This document shows, piece after piece, positions 48,401-54,677 of a stretch of DNA of 64,000 nucleotides (position 1 is the stretch's first letter; every line of letters begins with the position of its first letter). The notes below the pieces were generated by a model. The model did no database searches. It had not been told where the DNA came from and worked only from the letters and a program-made list of their open reading frames with translations. The position numbers and the translations under genes are program-made. Source of the stretch: Azorinus chamasolen (taxonomy: Eukaryota; Mollusca; Bivalvia; Cardiida; Solecurtidae); assembly GCA_963576725.1 (NCBI GenBank), contig OY755243.1, positions 75,600,106 to 75,664,105 on the forward strand, read 5' to 3'.

Positions 48401-51400
48401 CAAAATAGCCTATGAGGGAATGGGTTAAATCAGGCTTTGCAAATCAGTGATGACAATTGTACATACAGTAACAATGGCTACAGCACCCTCTCAAAAGATT
48501 TCTAATTCTAGTGTCTTCAGACAGGTGGTAGTCTAATACAGGACGGACTTGCAGAAATATCACCAAGGAATTAATGTATTTATTGTATTGAAAGGCTTAA
48601 TATATATATTTCTATTATATGGAAATTTAGTGCCATGAAAAATGATAGAAAATCAGAAAACAGAACAGAAATTGAACCCATTTGATTAGGCAGTTAATGT
48701 CAAAGAAGAATACCAGTAACTTTATCATTATATATGACAGCACCCTTGCATGTATTCAGAATGTGACACATGAAAGTGGATAAGTGTATTAGTGTTAGAC
48801 TGGACTCCTTTAAATTTGAAGAAGTGGTCAAATGTTGAAATGCTGGATATATGTACAGGCAACCATACATATGGACAAGAGCATTGCTACATAGTGCCCA
48901 CTAGAATTGAGGCATAATTTGAAATAATGCATATATATTTGTATCAGTATTTTTGTATTCAACAATTCATGTCTTGAATGAATTCATATTTGTTAACTTG
49001 TGAAGTTCACATGTGAAAAAGTGTTAAATGAATCAGTAGGTATAATCCTTTACTCCATAATAATGCCCTTCTACACCTTTGCAAACAGAGTAGACCCAGA
49101 TCAGACAGCTCCTATAGGAGCTGTCTGATCAGGATCTGCTCTGTTTGCTTATAACATTATATAGATGACTTTACAGTCCGTACCATGGCAAAAATTTCCA
49201 GTGTTCATGTGGCATTATAAAAATTAAGTTAACCCTTTCCCTGATCTATATTTATTCCAAAATATCGGTACCTGCTGAATATTCATGGACAAAATTTATG
49301 AACATGGAACATTGTAGCCATTTTAGAAAGTAAAGAAACAGATCTATCAAATTCTATTAGCAAACAGAGCAGACCCTGATCAGACGGCTCCTATAGGAGC
49401 CGTCTGATCTGGGTCTACTTTGTTTGCAGATGCGTAAAAATAAAAAAATGCGCTTACATAAGGGAAAGGGTTAAAACCCAGGACATCATTATTTCTTACT
49501 TATTATGTCTCCCCCCATATTTATATGGGGGAGACATATTGTTTTCGTGAGAGTTGTCTGTCTGTCTGTCTGTCCGTCCGTCTGTCCGTCTGTCCGTCAC
49601 ACTTTTTGTCCGGACGATAACTTCAATATGCCTGATGCCAGTTGATTGAAACTTCATATATGGAAAGAGTATAATGAGAGGAAGTGTCATACACAAGGTC
49701 CATAACTCTGGCTTCACTAATATAGGAGTTATTGCCCCTTGTAAAAAAAATCACACTTTTTTGTCCGGACGATAACTTCAGTATGCCTGATGCCAGTTGA
49801 TTGAAACTTCATATATGGAAAGAGCATAATCAGAGGAAGTGTCATGCACAAGGTCCATAACTCTGGCTTCACTAATATAGGAGTTATTGCCCCTTGTAAA
49901 AAAAATGCACACTTTTTTGTCCAGATGATAACTTCAATATGCCTGATGCCAGTTGATTGAAACTTCATATATGGAAAGAGCATAATCAGAGGAAGTGTCA
50001 TGCACAAGGTCCATAACTCTGGCTTCACTAATATAGGAGTTATTGCCCCTTGTAAAAAAATGCACACTTTTTTGTCCGGACGATAACTCCTACATGGCTC
50101 ATGCCATTGGATTGAAACTTCATATATGGAAAGAGCATAATCAGAGGAAGTGTCATACACAAGGTCTATAACTCTGGCTTCATTAATAATGGAGTTATTG
50201 CCCTTGTAATTTTTTTAACAAATATTTTGTCCGGGCGATAACTCCTATATGGCTCATGCCATTGGATTGAAACTTCATACATGGAAAGACAATGATAAAA
50301 GAAAGTGTCATGCTCAAGGTCCATAACTCTGGCTTCACTAATATTGGAGTTATTGTCCTTTGTAAAAAAAACACACAATTTTTTGTCAGGATGATAACTC
50401 CTATATGGCACATGCCATTGGAGTGAAACTTCATACATGGATTGATCATGATAAGAGAAAGTGTAATGCATAGGGTCCTTAACTCTGGTTTCAATAAATT
50501 GAGAGTTATTGCCCTTGTACATTTGTTTAACGCTTTCTTGTCTGGACGATAACTCCTACATGGCTCTTGCCATTATATTGAAACTTTATACATGGAAAGA
50601 GCATGATGAGAGAAAATGTCATGAACAAAGGCCATAACTCTGGCTGCATTACTTTTGGAGTTATTGCCCTTTGCTACATTTTTTGTCCGATCAATAACTC
50701 CTGTTCGACTGATGCTATTGGAATGACATTTCATTTATGGAAAGAGCATGATGAAAGTAAGCGTCATGCACAAGGGCCATAACTCTGGTATCAATATTTT
50801 TGAAGTTATTAGCTGTTATCATTTTCTTCTTGAAAAATGTGGTGTGGAAAGCACATAATGAGGGGAAGTATCAATTCTCCATAACATTTTTAGTGATTTC
50901 CCTTTACATAGTTTTTATTAGAGGGGAGACATCCGTTTTTGTGACAAAAACCTCTAGTTTCTTTCTTATTTTGCATTTTTCAGATTGAAAAGAATAAGGG
51001 TCTGACCGCCCGTAAGAAGAAAGAGTTGAGGAATCCAAGAGTCAAACACAGAATGAAGTTCAGAAAGGCTAAAATCAGGAGAACAGGCCAGGTAGGTACA
51101 CCGCAGTCAACATGTTTCATTCCTCTTTGCTTGTTAAGTTATTGTTGTCTACAAAAAATGTTCTTCTGTCACAATTCTGACAGATTCCAGTTAAAGAATA
51201 CAAATATAATGTCAGGTTTGATCCAGATTAGAGGTCAAAGTTACATTTCATCTAGATCCAAACCGTCCGCATAGCTAATCACAGATTGGCCTTTAGTTGG
51301 CAAAGAAGACAAAAGATGAAATGAAAATGATAGTTTCAGGCAAAATAATTACATTCAGATTATAAGTTAAGTTTGGGTACTGTATGACTACTGAAACTTT

Positions 51401-52030
51401 TAAATGTCTGGATTTGATATTCCTAGATCTGTCAATTTGCCAGTATTATGTATTAACACAACTCATACAAACACCTTTTCATGCCTCTGCAAAAAGAGTA
51501 GACCCATATCAGTCGGCTCCTGTAGGAGCCAACTGATCAAGGTCTCCTCAGTTTGCTTATGGAATAACATCGAATTGTACACTTTCTGAAATGTCGAACA
51601 ATTCCCATTTTCATTGACCATTATGAAAATACAGTTTACCCATTACCCATAGGCTATTTTTTAGGTACAACCTCTTTGAATAGATCTACCGAAAAGGATC
51701 ATTACTAGAAAAAAGGAATTTTTTTTTGGAATTTTGTAGCTTGAAACCATTGTGATAAATAAGAGCATTTGCTCCTATAGGAGCAAATGCTCCATTTATC
51801 ACAATGGTTTCACATAGTGATTTTTACAGAGTCGTCAATATGAGGGAATGGGTTAATGAATATTAATAAAGTCATGATTTCTTTTTGAAATATTGATGAG
51901 GTAAAGGGTTAATTTGTTTATGTGTTTATCTTTTTTGCAGTTCCGACAGCCCAGGACAGAGACCCAGAAGTATGGTGGAGAGATTTCTGGGATCAGGCTT
52001 GGGGTCAAGAGAGGAGTGAAGCTCAACTGA
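24473..52030 (+). CDS. UTP3: UTP3/SAS10, small-subunit processome component (16 exons, 529 aa)
   Basis: UTP3 acts in the nucleolus as part of the U3-containing processome that matures 18S rRNA. Sixteen coding exons join to 1590 bases with consistent phase and GT..AG ends: 24473-24483, 28150-28324, 29797-29850, 30951-31095, 33055-33117, 37902-38023, 38823-38924, 39684-39740, 40977-41086, 42615-42711, 43300-43427, 44358-44481, 46107-46219, 47941-48031, 50984-51091, 51941-52030. Residues 1-130 are basic, then acidic. AWGIKRKKYYGDDD (about 134) is the family W-G-KK-YY motif. Residues 225-312 are the Sas10/Utp3/C1D domain (KKESPELITLIDDFKVK; NYCINILFYLMLKA). Residues 455-529 are the C-terminal Sas10 domain (KRAITYQIEKNKGLTARKK, NPRVKHRMKFRKAK, YGGEISGIRLGVKRGVKLN). 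Human UTP3 is 479 aa, so the length fits. Introns are mostly MITEs. Confidence 0.95.
24957..27845. mobile_element. 2.9-kb inverted-repeat element in UTP3 intron 1
   Basis: About 85 bases are inverted at the two ends: GGCTCATGAAATATGTCTAA, AATAAGTTAAAATGTCCCTAA at the left and their complements at 27775-27830 on the right. The same end sequence occurs alone at 11880-11935. The interior is AT-rich and holds six copies of TGTCCCAACCCTAACG (26427-27698), plus repeated GGACCC and TTCACAAT phrases at 25465-26160. The longest ORF (110 codons at 25897) shows no domain. Confidence 0.6.
26427..27698 (+). repeat. Spaced repeat of TGTCCCAACCCTAACG
   Basis: Copies start at 26427, 26603, 26623, 26972, 27323 and 27683. 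The last four are spaced 349, 351 and 360 bases. The sequence between them is not obviously repeated. Confidence 0.8.
27900..28108. mobile_element. H1 halves upstream of UTP3 exon 2
   Basis: A right half ending GAGGGAAAGGGTTAA abuts a left half in reverse (TTTCTGCCATAGCCAAAGAT to TTACATGAATATTCATTAA), sharing one TTAA. Confidence 0.55.
28150..28324 (+). CDS. UTP3: UTP3 exon 2
   Basis: It encodes GRRGGNKEANSKRKNRQSGG and then the acidic DDERLYGEFDEPDP and DDVDEFHAGREK. The DVDEFH phrase corresponds to the Q-DDFH motif in other UTP3 proteins. Confidence 0.9.
28387..28634. mobile_element. Complete H1b element
   Basis: It has TTAACCCTTTCCCTGTTCTA and TATGAGGGAAAGGGTTAA ends. The arms GCAGACCCTGATCAGACGGC and GTCTGATCTGGGTCTACTCT differ at exactly two internal places (C opposite A, T opposite T), the pattern typical of the family. 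Confidence 0.85.
28660..29070. mobile_element. Two H5 elements
   Basis: A core-only copy lies at about 28665-28765. A full copy lies at about 28870-29070, flanked by TATCACAT on both sides, with a long perfect palindrome ending at TCGAAGAGACAATTCTTAAG. The 62-codon ORF there is palindrome-derived. Confidence 0.7.
29235..29425. mobile_element. H3 element
   Basis: It holds GCAGGGTGAAAGTCATGCAG and the right part CCTGCATTAAGCAGCCATGT. The terminal bases are worn. Confidence 0.55.
29422..29642. mobile_element. H2 element with an H1-like right end
   Basis: The left end TTAACCCATTCCCTCATAGG is H2, but the right end GGCGTATTTATGGAGGAAAG then GGTTAA matches H1. The hairpin ATAGAGCATTTGCTCCTTAG is perfectly paired. 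Confidence 0.75.
29797..29850 (+). CDS. UTP3: UTP3 exon 3
   Basis: It encodes ILLDEGYKQSEDVDQSDE, 18 codons in phase 0 at both ends. Confidence 0.85.
30020..30370. mobile_element. H3 element interrupted by H2
   Basis: H3 sequence AAACAGGTGGCTGCTTAA stops at its TTAA, H2 follows (30086-30310), and H3 resumes as CATCAAGCAGCCACCTGCCT. H2 here again has the hybrid right end TATTTATGGAGGAAAG. Confidence 0.7.
30551..30922. mobile_element. Two H1 copies fused in opposite orientation
   Basis: A forward H1 up to GGTTGCAAAGGCATAGAAAG joins a reverse H1 from GTCTGATCAGGGTCTGCTCT to CATGAATATTCATGGACTAAA. It ends 29 bases before exon 4. Confidence 0.6.
30951..31095 (+). CDS. UTP3: UTP3 exon 4
   Basis: It encodes EILGLDPEDSDDEEISNIKA and, further on, DLEDQEDDDDET, an acidic stretch of the family. 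The donor is GACAG|GTAAAC. Confidence 0.9.
31109..31347. mobile_element. H2 element just after exon 4
   Basis: It starts 14 bases after the donor (GTTTAACCTATTACCTCATA) and ends AAATGAGGGAATGAGTCAA. Much of the palindrome is missing. Confidence 0.65.
31343..31587. mobile_element. H1 element abutting the H2 copy
   Basis: CAACCCTTTGACTGTTTAAT to TATGAAGGAAAGGGTTAA. The T opposite T mismatch is present. Confidence 0.7.
32080..32358. mobile_element. H2 element with triplicated right end
   Basis: After a perfect palindrome (GATACATAGAGCATTTGCTC), the right terminus GGTGTTAATAGGAGAGAATG then GGTTATGAAC occurs three times at a 34-base period (32261-32358). Confidence 0.75.
32792..33002. mobile_element. 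H1b element before exon 5
   Basis: TTAACCCTTTCCTTCTATAT to GGCATTTATATGAAGGATAG. The hairpin is GGACCTTGATCAGACAGCTC. Confidence 0.65.
33055..33117 (+). CDS. UTP3: UTP3 exon 5
   Basis: It encodes LPDSKAWGIKRKKYYGDDDV, the conserved W-G-KK-YY signature of the family. Confidence 0.9.
33778..35264. mobile_element. 1487-bp pogo-like element, internally deleted
   Basis: CAGTCAAACTTGCATGAGCG at the left and ACAAGTTTGACTG at the right are inverted ends, with TA on both sides (33776-33777 and 35265-35266). Subterminal GCGACCA and GAGACCA units are repeated at both ends. The element encodes only a C-terminal transposase scrap (34606-34821). Together these fit the pogo branch of the Tc1/mariner superfamily. 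The 5' half of the coding region is not recognisable. Confidence 0.8.
34606..34821 (+). pseudogene. C-terminal remnant of a pogo-type transposase with PCNA-box
   Basis: The last 30 codons read LESMFTSSRAEFENK and then QTKISDFFK before the stop. QTKISDFF fits the PCNA-interacting motif (Q-x-x-[ILM]-x-x-[FY]-[FY]) known at the C-terminus of pogo transposase. Upstream codons show no DDE or DNA-binding motif. Confidence 0.55.
35307..35556. mobile_element. H1 element (reverse)
   Basis: The arms AATCCAGATCAGATGGCTCC and TTTGATCAGGGTCTGCTCTG have A opposite A. Its right TTAA (35553-35556) starts the next H2 element. Confidence 0.65.
35553..35787. mobile_element. H2 element
   Basis: TTAACCCATTCCCTCATAGG to TCAATATCAGGAAAGGGTTTAA. 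A small ATGGTTTCA duplication follows the hairpin. Confidence 0.7.
35981..37595 (+). mobile_element. Helentron-like non-autonomous repeat (GCTCACC-AGAGCAC family)
   Basis: It begins TTAGCTCACCAGAGCACAAA with a hairpin (GAGCACAAAGTGCTC), followed by a CGTC-rich microsatellite (36045-36100) and degenerate repeats of CAAAAGTTATATAAATTATG then CCCTGGGGTCAAAATTGG. It ends with the hairpin GGGCCATTCTGGCCC followed by TCTTGTTT. A terminal hairpin plus CTTG is the Helitron/Helentron 3' end. No transposase is present. It is interrupted by H4-like hairpins at 36880-37350. Confidence 0.7.
36880..37350. repeat. H4-like unit tandemly triplicated inside the Helentron-like repeat
   Basis: Three units begin CACACTTTCTTTCT (36956, 37097) or CACACAGAAGTTCAG (about 37237). 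Each carries GGATATCAGATCAGGC paired with GCCTGATCTGGATCC around CCACATTATGT. Only the third unit is a complete palindrome (CCCCACATTATGTGGGG). Confidence 0.7.
37902..38023 (+). CDS. UTP3: UTP3 exon 6
   Basis: It encodes ELKNLEDEEAAAVMEEKEAL and on to LDDQDFGLDIFK, a likely coiled-coil stretch. Confidence 0.9.
38032..38235. mobile_element. H1 element (reverse), hairpin reduced
   Basis: It begins 15 bases after the exon 6 donor (TTAACCCTTTACCTGATTGA). TTTCTGCCATGACCAAAACA marks the internal H1 sequence. Confidence 0.55.
38242..38713. mobile_element. H1 element carrying a Helentron-like insertion
   Basis: TCCTTTAAATCATGAATATT and ATTTATTAGATTAT are the left H1 part. GCATTTGAACACAGGAAAAT to TCTTTGGAGTAAAGGG is the right part. 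Confidence 0.65.
38309..38536 (+). mobile_element. Short Helentron-like repeat (AGCTCGTCTGTTTTCGAAG family)
   Basis: TTAGCTCGTCTGTTTTCGAA to AAAAGTCGAGCTATTGTGGT form a hairpin at the start. It ends GACGCAGGTGGCTCTTGTTTTC. A second member is at 43669-43965. Confidence 0.6.
38823..38924 (+). CDS. UTP3: UTP3 exon 7
   Basis: PSETTTTTTPKESMDKEEK is followed by IVKDLSKLSKREKLK, the conserved K(V/I)VKDL--LS--EKLK motif leading into the Sas10/C1D domain. Confidence 0.9.
39684..39740 (+). CDS. UTP3: UTP3 exon 8
   Basis: LLKKESPELITLIDDFKVK is the start of the Sas10/Utp3/C1D domain. Confidence 0.95.
39784..39900. mobile_element. H1 half with hairpin
   Basis: TTAACCCTTTACTCCATATA, then the arms GACCCAGATCAGACGGCTCC and its partner (A opposite A). 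It is cut off by a T run at 39888. Confidence 0.65.
39905..40090. mobile_element. H3 element
   Basis: ATACAGTAAAGACTTGATTA at the left and GATCGAGGTTTTACTGTAG at the right; the palindrome centre is shortened to CATGAGCTTTCTGCATG. Confidence 0.65.
40105..40415. mobile_element. H1 element interrupted by H5
   Basis: CAACCTTTACAAAAACTCTT to TTCATGATGTAAT, then H5 (40182-40372), then ATGTAATTATTTCTTACATG to GGAGTAATGGGTT. Confidence 0.7.
40182..40372. mobile_element. H5 hAT-like foldback element with target duplication
   Basis: CAGAGCTGCAGATAAAGGTG and GCATCTTATCTGGAGCGCT are inverted ends. ATGTAAT flanks both sides. The inner 84-base palindrome (ACTCTTTAGAATCGTCTCTT and complement) is perfect. 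Confidence 0.75.
40602..40834. mobile_element. H1b element (reverse)
   Basis: TTAACCCTTTCCCCTCATAT to GAACAGGGAATGGGTTA. The hairpin has GACCCGGATAAGATGACTCC on its left. Confidence 0.7.
40977..41086 (+). CDS. UTP3: UTP3 exon 9
   Basis: MTEVQEKLCPLRELIKEKKF to YVHTKFKLNL, the middle of the Sas10/C1D domain. The first Met is internal to the protein. Confidence 0.95.
41138..41335. mobile_element. H2 element
   Basis: TTAACCCATTCCCTCAAATG at the left; the right end is lost. The 65-codon ORF at 41154 lies within it. Confidence 0.6.
41335..41568. mobile_element. H1 element
   Basis: Truncated left end (AAAATTCATGTAAGAAATAA) to ATATCCGGAGTAAAGGGTTA. Only part of the hairpin remains. Confidence 0.6.
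41712..41830. repeat. H9 internal fragment
   Basis: GTGAAGTCTATTCTCGCTGA and ACCCGTGCATATGTAAACCA match the interior of 6317-6618. Confidence 0.6.
41860..42110. mobile_element. H1 element
   Basis: GTTAAACCTTTATGCCATGA to TTATGGAGTAAAGGATTAA. The arms have T opposite T. Confidence 0.7.
42120..42480. mobile_element. H3/pogo-type element interrupted by H2
   Basis: ATACAGTAGAACCTGTCCTC and AACAGGTGGTTGCTTAA are followed by an H2 copy in reverse (42193-42400, CCTATGAGGGAATGGGCAAA at its right), then GCATTAAGCTACCACTTGCC. H2 again sits at the TTAA of the hairpin arm. Confidence 0.65.
42615..42711 (+). CDS. UTP3: UTP3 exon 10
   Basis: NYCINILFYLMLKAKQSPVH and HPVIKRLLQYRN, the strongest match to the Sas10/Utp3/C1D family (N-Y--N--FYL-LK-----HPVI-RL--YR). 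Confidence 0.97.
42793..43200 (+). mobile_element. Helentron-like repeat (GCCCCCAAAGGGAGGCATA family)
   Basis: It starts TTTATGCCCCCAAAGGGAGG, then a CTGTCCGTCCAGTCTGCCTG microsatellite and TAACTCC/TAACTTTAACATC units. The right edge is uncertain, near GCAGTGCTGCTGGTTTCTAT. An H2 right half follows (43205-43272). Confidence 0.55.
43300..43427 (+). CDS. UTP3: UTP3 exon 11
   Basis: MMKQLEPLDEQIHDETEDIL, then an acidic/basic linker. The acceptor is CGGTTTCAG and the donor is GTGAG|GTAAGG. Confidence 0.9.
43528..44030. mobile_element. H1b element carrying a Helentron-like insertion
   Basis: CCTCGTATAAATGCTTTTAA to AATTCCCTTGTTGATTGGCC, then the insertion (43669-43965, TTAGCTTGTCTATTTCGAAG to GGAGACTCTTGTT), then ACAAATACTCATGATGTCAG to CATCAGGGAAAGGGTTA. 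Confidence 0.65.
44077..44296. mobile_element. H5 element truncated into an H1 half
   Basis: CAGAGCTCCAGATAAGATGC through the palindrome to GTCACAATATAGG, then abruptly CTCCTGATCAGATGGATCCT to TTGAGAAATGGGTTAA. Confidence 0.65.
44358..44481 (+). CDS. UTP3: UTP3 exon 12
   Basis: RKRELKRKTTVKDKTAQ followed by ADSDSDGGESDDMYEDFG, a basic then acidic linker. The acceptor is GATTTTTAG. Confidence 0.9.
44889..45608. mobile_element. H1 half joined to an H7 element that holds a large foldback
   Basis: H1 left half to GACGGCTCCTATAGGAGCC, then H7 (GCAAACAGTGTAGACCCTGA and partner). The 160-bp foldback at 45205-45372 interrupts H7, which resumes near 45500 (CATTGTTTGTCATGTTACAC) and ends AATCAGCATTGAAAGGGTTA. 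Confidence 0.6.
45205..45372. mobile_element. Foldback element with 75-bp arms
   Basis: AAATGAATGACGTGCTTCCG to AGCCCGAAG, then the inverted copy GGCTTCACG to AGCACGCCATTTATTT. A direct partial repeat of the left arm follows at 45397-45442. The family is not recognised. Confidence 0.7.
45604..45838. mobile_element. H1b element (reverse)
   Basis: GTTACCCCTTTCCTTCGTAT to ATGTAACAAGGAAAAGATTAA; the hairpin has lost its GGCTCC tip. Confidence 0.6.
45834..46060. mobile_element. H2 element before exon 13
   Basis: TTAACTCATTCCCTCCTAGA to CACTAGGAGGGAATGTGTTAA. It shares its left TTAA with the H1b copy. Confidence 0.7.
46107..46219 (+). CDS. UTP3: UTP3 exon 13
   Basis: KEADSRFETRAEEAALEYYA to KGKADSEESEQEE, a likely helix ending in an acidic patch. 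Confidence 0.9.
46340..46565. mobile_element. H1 element
   Basis: TTTAACCGTTTACTCCATGG to ATTTATGGAGTAAAGGGTTAA. Most of the left hairpin arm is deleted. Confidence 0.65.
47045..47263. mobile_element. H1 element (reverse)
   Basis: TTAACCGTTTACTCCATAAG to ATTCACAGAGTAAAGGGTTAA. The right hairpin arm is largely lost. Confidence 0.7.
47395..47877. mobile_element. Two H1 elements in opposite orientation
   Basis: A forward copy at 47395-47613 has a reduced hairpin. A reverse copy at 47639-47877 has GACCCAGATCAGACAGCTTT and its partner, with A opposite A. Confidence 0.7.
47941..48031 (+). CDS. UTP3: UTP3 exon 14
   Basis: NEEDGESKVPAMEFDYGEEE then GDGKRAITYQ; KRAITYQ begins the C-terminal Sas10 domain. 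Confidence 0.95.
48097..48428. mobile_element. H1 half followed by H2 (reverse)
   Basis: H1 (TTAACCGTTTTCTTCATAAA to GGTCTGCTCTGTTTGG) ends at the TTAA that starts H2 (TTAACACATTCCCTCCTTGT to ATGAGGGAATGGGTTAA). Confidence 0.7.
49047..49505. mobile_element. H1 element with an H1b element inserted at TTAA
   Basis: The outer copy is reverse (CCTTTACTCCATAATAATGC to ATTATAAAAATTAAG). The inner H1b copy (49229-49475) has TTAACCCTTTCCCTGATCTA and AAGGGAAAGGGTTAA ends. The outer copy resumes as CATCATTATTTCTTACTTATT. Confidence 0.75.
49505..50963 (+). mobile_element. Pearl/Helentron-like element with eight ~155-bp tandem units
   Basis: It starts with the palindrome TATGTCTCCCCCCATATTTA through GGGGGAGACATA, then a CTGT/CCGT microsatellite. 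Units follow, each beginning TTTTGTCCGGACGATAAC near 49604, 49759, 49915, 50070, 50226, 50380, 50535 and 50679. It closes with GGGGAGACATCCGTTTTTGT and ends ACCTCTAG|T, a Helitron-type CTRR end. The long reverse-strand ORFs (49496-50522) come from the tandem units. It ends 20 bases before exon 15's acceptor. Confidence 0.75.
50984..51091 (+). CDS. UTP3: UTP3 exon 15
   Basis: IEKNKGLTARKKKELRNPRV and KHRMKFRKAKIRRTGQ, the core of the C-terminal Sas10 domain. Confidence 0.97.
51450..51912. mobile_element. H1 element with H2 inserted
   Basis: The H1 reverse copy (hairpin GACCCATATCAGTCGGCTCC) is interrupted by H2 at 51632-51856 (TTTACCCATTACCCATAGGC to TATGAGGGAATGGGTTAA) and resumes TGAATATTAATAAAGTCATG to GATGAGGTAAAGGGTTAA. 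Confidence 0.75.
51941..52030 (+). CDS. UTP3: UTP3 exon 16 with stop codon
   Basis: FRQPRTETQKYGGEISGIRL then GVKRGVKLN and TGA, the canonical C-terminus. The only AATAAA noted, 17 bases after the stop, is improbably close for polyadenylation. Confidence 0.97.
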   Translation, partial: FRQPRTETQKYGGEISGIRLGVKRGVKLN

Positions 52031-52253
52031 ACTATCAAACACTGGCAATAAAGTTACAAGAGTTGTTAAATGTCCTTCTTCATTCTTACAAAACAGCCTT
52101 TGTTAACTCCCTTGATTTCATTGTCAGAGTAGTTGTGGTGCAAAACCAATTTTTTATCAATTGTCTTCCCATTCCATATGGCAAATATTGAACATTAGAC
52201 CTTTTGGAGGGTTTAGTAGTCAAATGTATTTAATTTGCCTTTTGGTATGTTGT

Positions 52254-53830
52254 ATTATCTCCTGCCGAAGGCAGAGGGATATATTTTTGGTGTTGTTCGT
52301 CTGTCTGGGAGTAGGGGTGGGCCGATGCATTGAAATATCGATGCATTGCGATCCCGAGTGTCTCGATAGTATGGATCGATAGTAAAAGTCTCGATCCAAT
52401 AATTATCGCCGATAGTTAGCTCAACTATCGATAGTTACGATACTCTTATAAAGTTGGAATTAGCTGTGAAAGATAATTAACCTCAACGCCTCGGACACCC
52501 TCGAGTCAAACTGACAGGTTGTTCACCAATACACGCACATTAAGAACCTATATAGAAAATGATAACCATAGGCGTGTTCGATTTGTCACTTTCAGAACAA
52601 AATCACGTGACAGAAGCAAAATTGCAATCGAACACGATCATAAACTGAAGATAGAAAGTTCATCGTGGTTAATATACTCTGTCAAATAGGAACATTAATA
52701 CGTTATAATTTTTAATTCGCGTCTCCTCTCCTCTTGTTTTCTCGGGAAGGAAATTGTGGAGGCAGTAGAACATGTTCTTCTGAACACTTCTACTCCTGTC
52801 ACACTTAATCGTACACATTCATTTTTCAACTTCCGAACTGCACTTTTGTGGACGTAGGCATGTTTTGTCATGAATTCTAGACAGGGTTTCGGTCAATTTC
52901 CTGTTAAATGCTGTTCTTTCATTTTTTGATCAAATTCGAATGCAAAAGGTGTGAACAAATTTCAACCGAAAGCAGTTAAAACGTTCTAATGAGACGTTCC
53001 AGCTAATGGTATTTTGGGTGGTGGGGTAAAATGGTAGAAAGACTGTTGGCCGTTCGGGAGACGAGCTCAGTTGCTCTATACATTCTGATGGTTTGTTTAG
53101 TTGTATTTATAAATGAATCCAGGCTTCCTTTTATTTTGTATGCTAATGAAAAGCGTTCACTTGAAATTAGATTTTTTGTATATGACCACCATCTTTGTTG
53201 TTTTAACACACCATTGGATGTACTCACGTTATCTATAGGATTATGAAGTTCTAACAAAAGATTATGGTCTGACAGGCAATAAATTGCTTCTCTACACATG
53301 TGGATTACCTGTCAATCTCTACACATACCTGTCAATTAGACTTGAGCTTAATTATCAGCTTGTCTACAAGAGTTAAAATCACAATTGGCAAAGCGATTGT
53401 TTTGAAATACTTTTAGTATGTAATTACAGCAAAGTTATATCTTACACTTTGCAAATTTGCATTTACAAGTTAATCCCTGTCGTTTTCAAATATTGGCAAT
53501 AACTATTGCAATAGTATCACAATAGTTTCCTGCAATAGCAATAGTATCGCAATAGTACTTTCAGCAATAGCAATAGTATTGCAATAGTCAAATTTGGACC
53601 CAATAGTCGCCCCTATCTGGGAGTGATATCTCAGAATCTATTTGAAGTTTTTCGTTGAAACTGTGTAAATGTATAATACCGTAATATAATGTGAACCTGC
53701 AAGTGTCACCCACATTGACTTTGGAACACCGGAGCTACAAGTTTAGGGTCATAAATTCAAACAGAACTTCAGCAATATAAATTGAATGTGAATTATTGAG
53801 ACATTTATGAACTTGTGGACTCTTTCCTTT
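52254..53830 (+). mobile_element. Helentron-like repeat disrupted by a hAT-like element
   Basis: It starts TTATCTCCTGCCGAAGGCAG with hairpin CTGCCGAAGGCAG, then GTTCGTCTGTCTGGGAG. After the hAT insertion it continues TGATATCTCAGAATCTATTT. The right end is unclear. A short related piece (ATCCCCTGCCGAAGGTATTA) is at 55155. Confidence 0.55.
52312..53615. mobile_element. 1304-bp hAT-like element with 8-bp target duplication
   Basis: TCTGGGAG occurs at 52304-52311 and 53616-53623. The element starts TAGGGGTGGGCCGATGC and ends AGTCGCCCCTA. Subterminal ATCGATA repeats follow the left end and CAATAGTA repeats precede the right end. A reverse ORF of 98 codons (53003-53299) shows no clear hAT dimerisation motif, so it appears non-autonomous. 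Confidence 0.8.
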
Positions 53831-54229
53831 CATACCTAAGAAACAACAACATGCATGCACACACATAAAAAACAACAAACAATCTGTACGAAAACACTGA
53901 ACACTTTAATCTCCAATTAACTTTTGGATGCACAGCATTGAATCTAGATTCGATCCTACAAGGATTTACTGTATAAAATGTTACCTCTTGCACAGGTCAG
54001 CTGGTAGATATAAAATAATTCTCATCTTATGCCCAAACCTTACTCTTATGCTTTTTAAAGAATGCACACTTGTACATTGACTCCAATAATACAGACTACA
54101 ATATATTTCTTACAAATAAAATCTATCACCATTACACCACTGTATCCAAATCTTTGTCTCTGTTATTTATTGATATTTCAAGTTATTCTTGACATATTTC
54201 AATTTCAAACTGGCACTTTGACTTATCCA

Positions 54230-54430
54230 ACCTCTGAAACCCTTGACCTCAAAGATACGCCTTCGCAAACAAAGTAGACCAAAATCAGACGGCTCCTGAA
54301 GAAGTGGTCTGTACAGGGTTTGCTCTGTTTACTTATGGGATTAAATTTAACTGATTCTAGTTCCTGGCATAGTTAAAAAGTCCCGTGTTCACATGCCATT
54401 ACACAAATTAAGCTAATAAATATTCATGAA
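54230..54430. mobile_element. H1 element (reverse)
   Basis: CCTTCGCAAACAAAGTAGAC and TGTACAGGGTTTGCTCTG are the remaining arms, followed by GCTAATAAATATTCATGAAG. Confidence 0.5.
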
Positions 54431-54677
54431 GTCATGAATTTGTAAATTCATAACGTGCATGGTTACCTAAATTGTGCCTGCCTTTTCAATGAACACTGTC
54501 TTGGTCTTCAACATGACCTGTGATTGAAATATTTATAGGCCAAATACTGACACAAAATGCACATGTACAGTAGAACCTGTCTTAAGCGACCATTCAATTA
54601 TTGAACATTGGAGTCATAAAAAATCAGGTGGTTGCTAAATGAAGGGCAAAGATTTTGACCCCTTTCAAATATTCATT

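Noticed and set aside
49496..50522. Several reverse-strand ORFs up to 143 codons
   Set aside because: They repeat with the ~155-bp tandem units of the pearl-like element and show no domain.
53003..53299. 98-codon reverse ORF as a hAT transposase
   Set aside because: No recognisable hAT motif; a chance ORF in a non-autonomous element is more likely.
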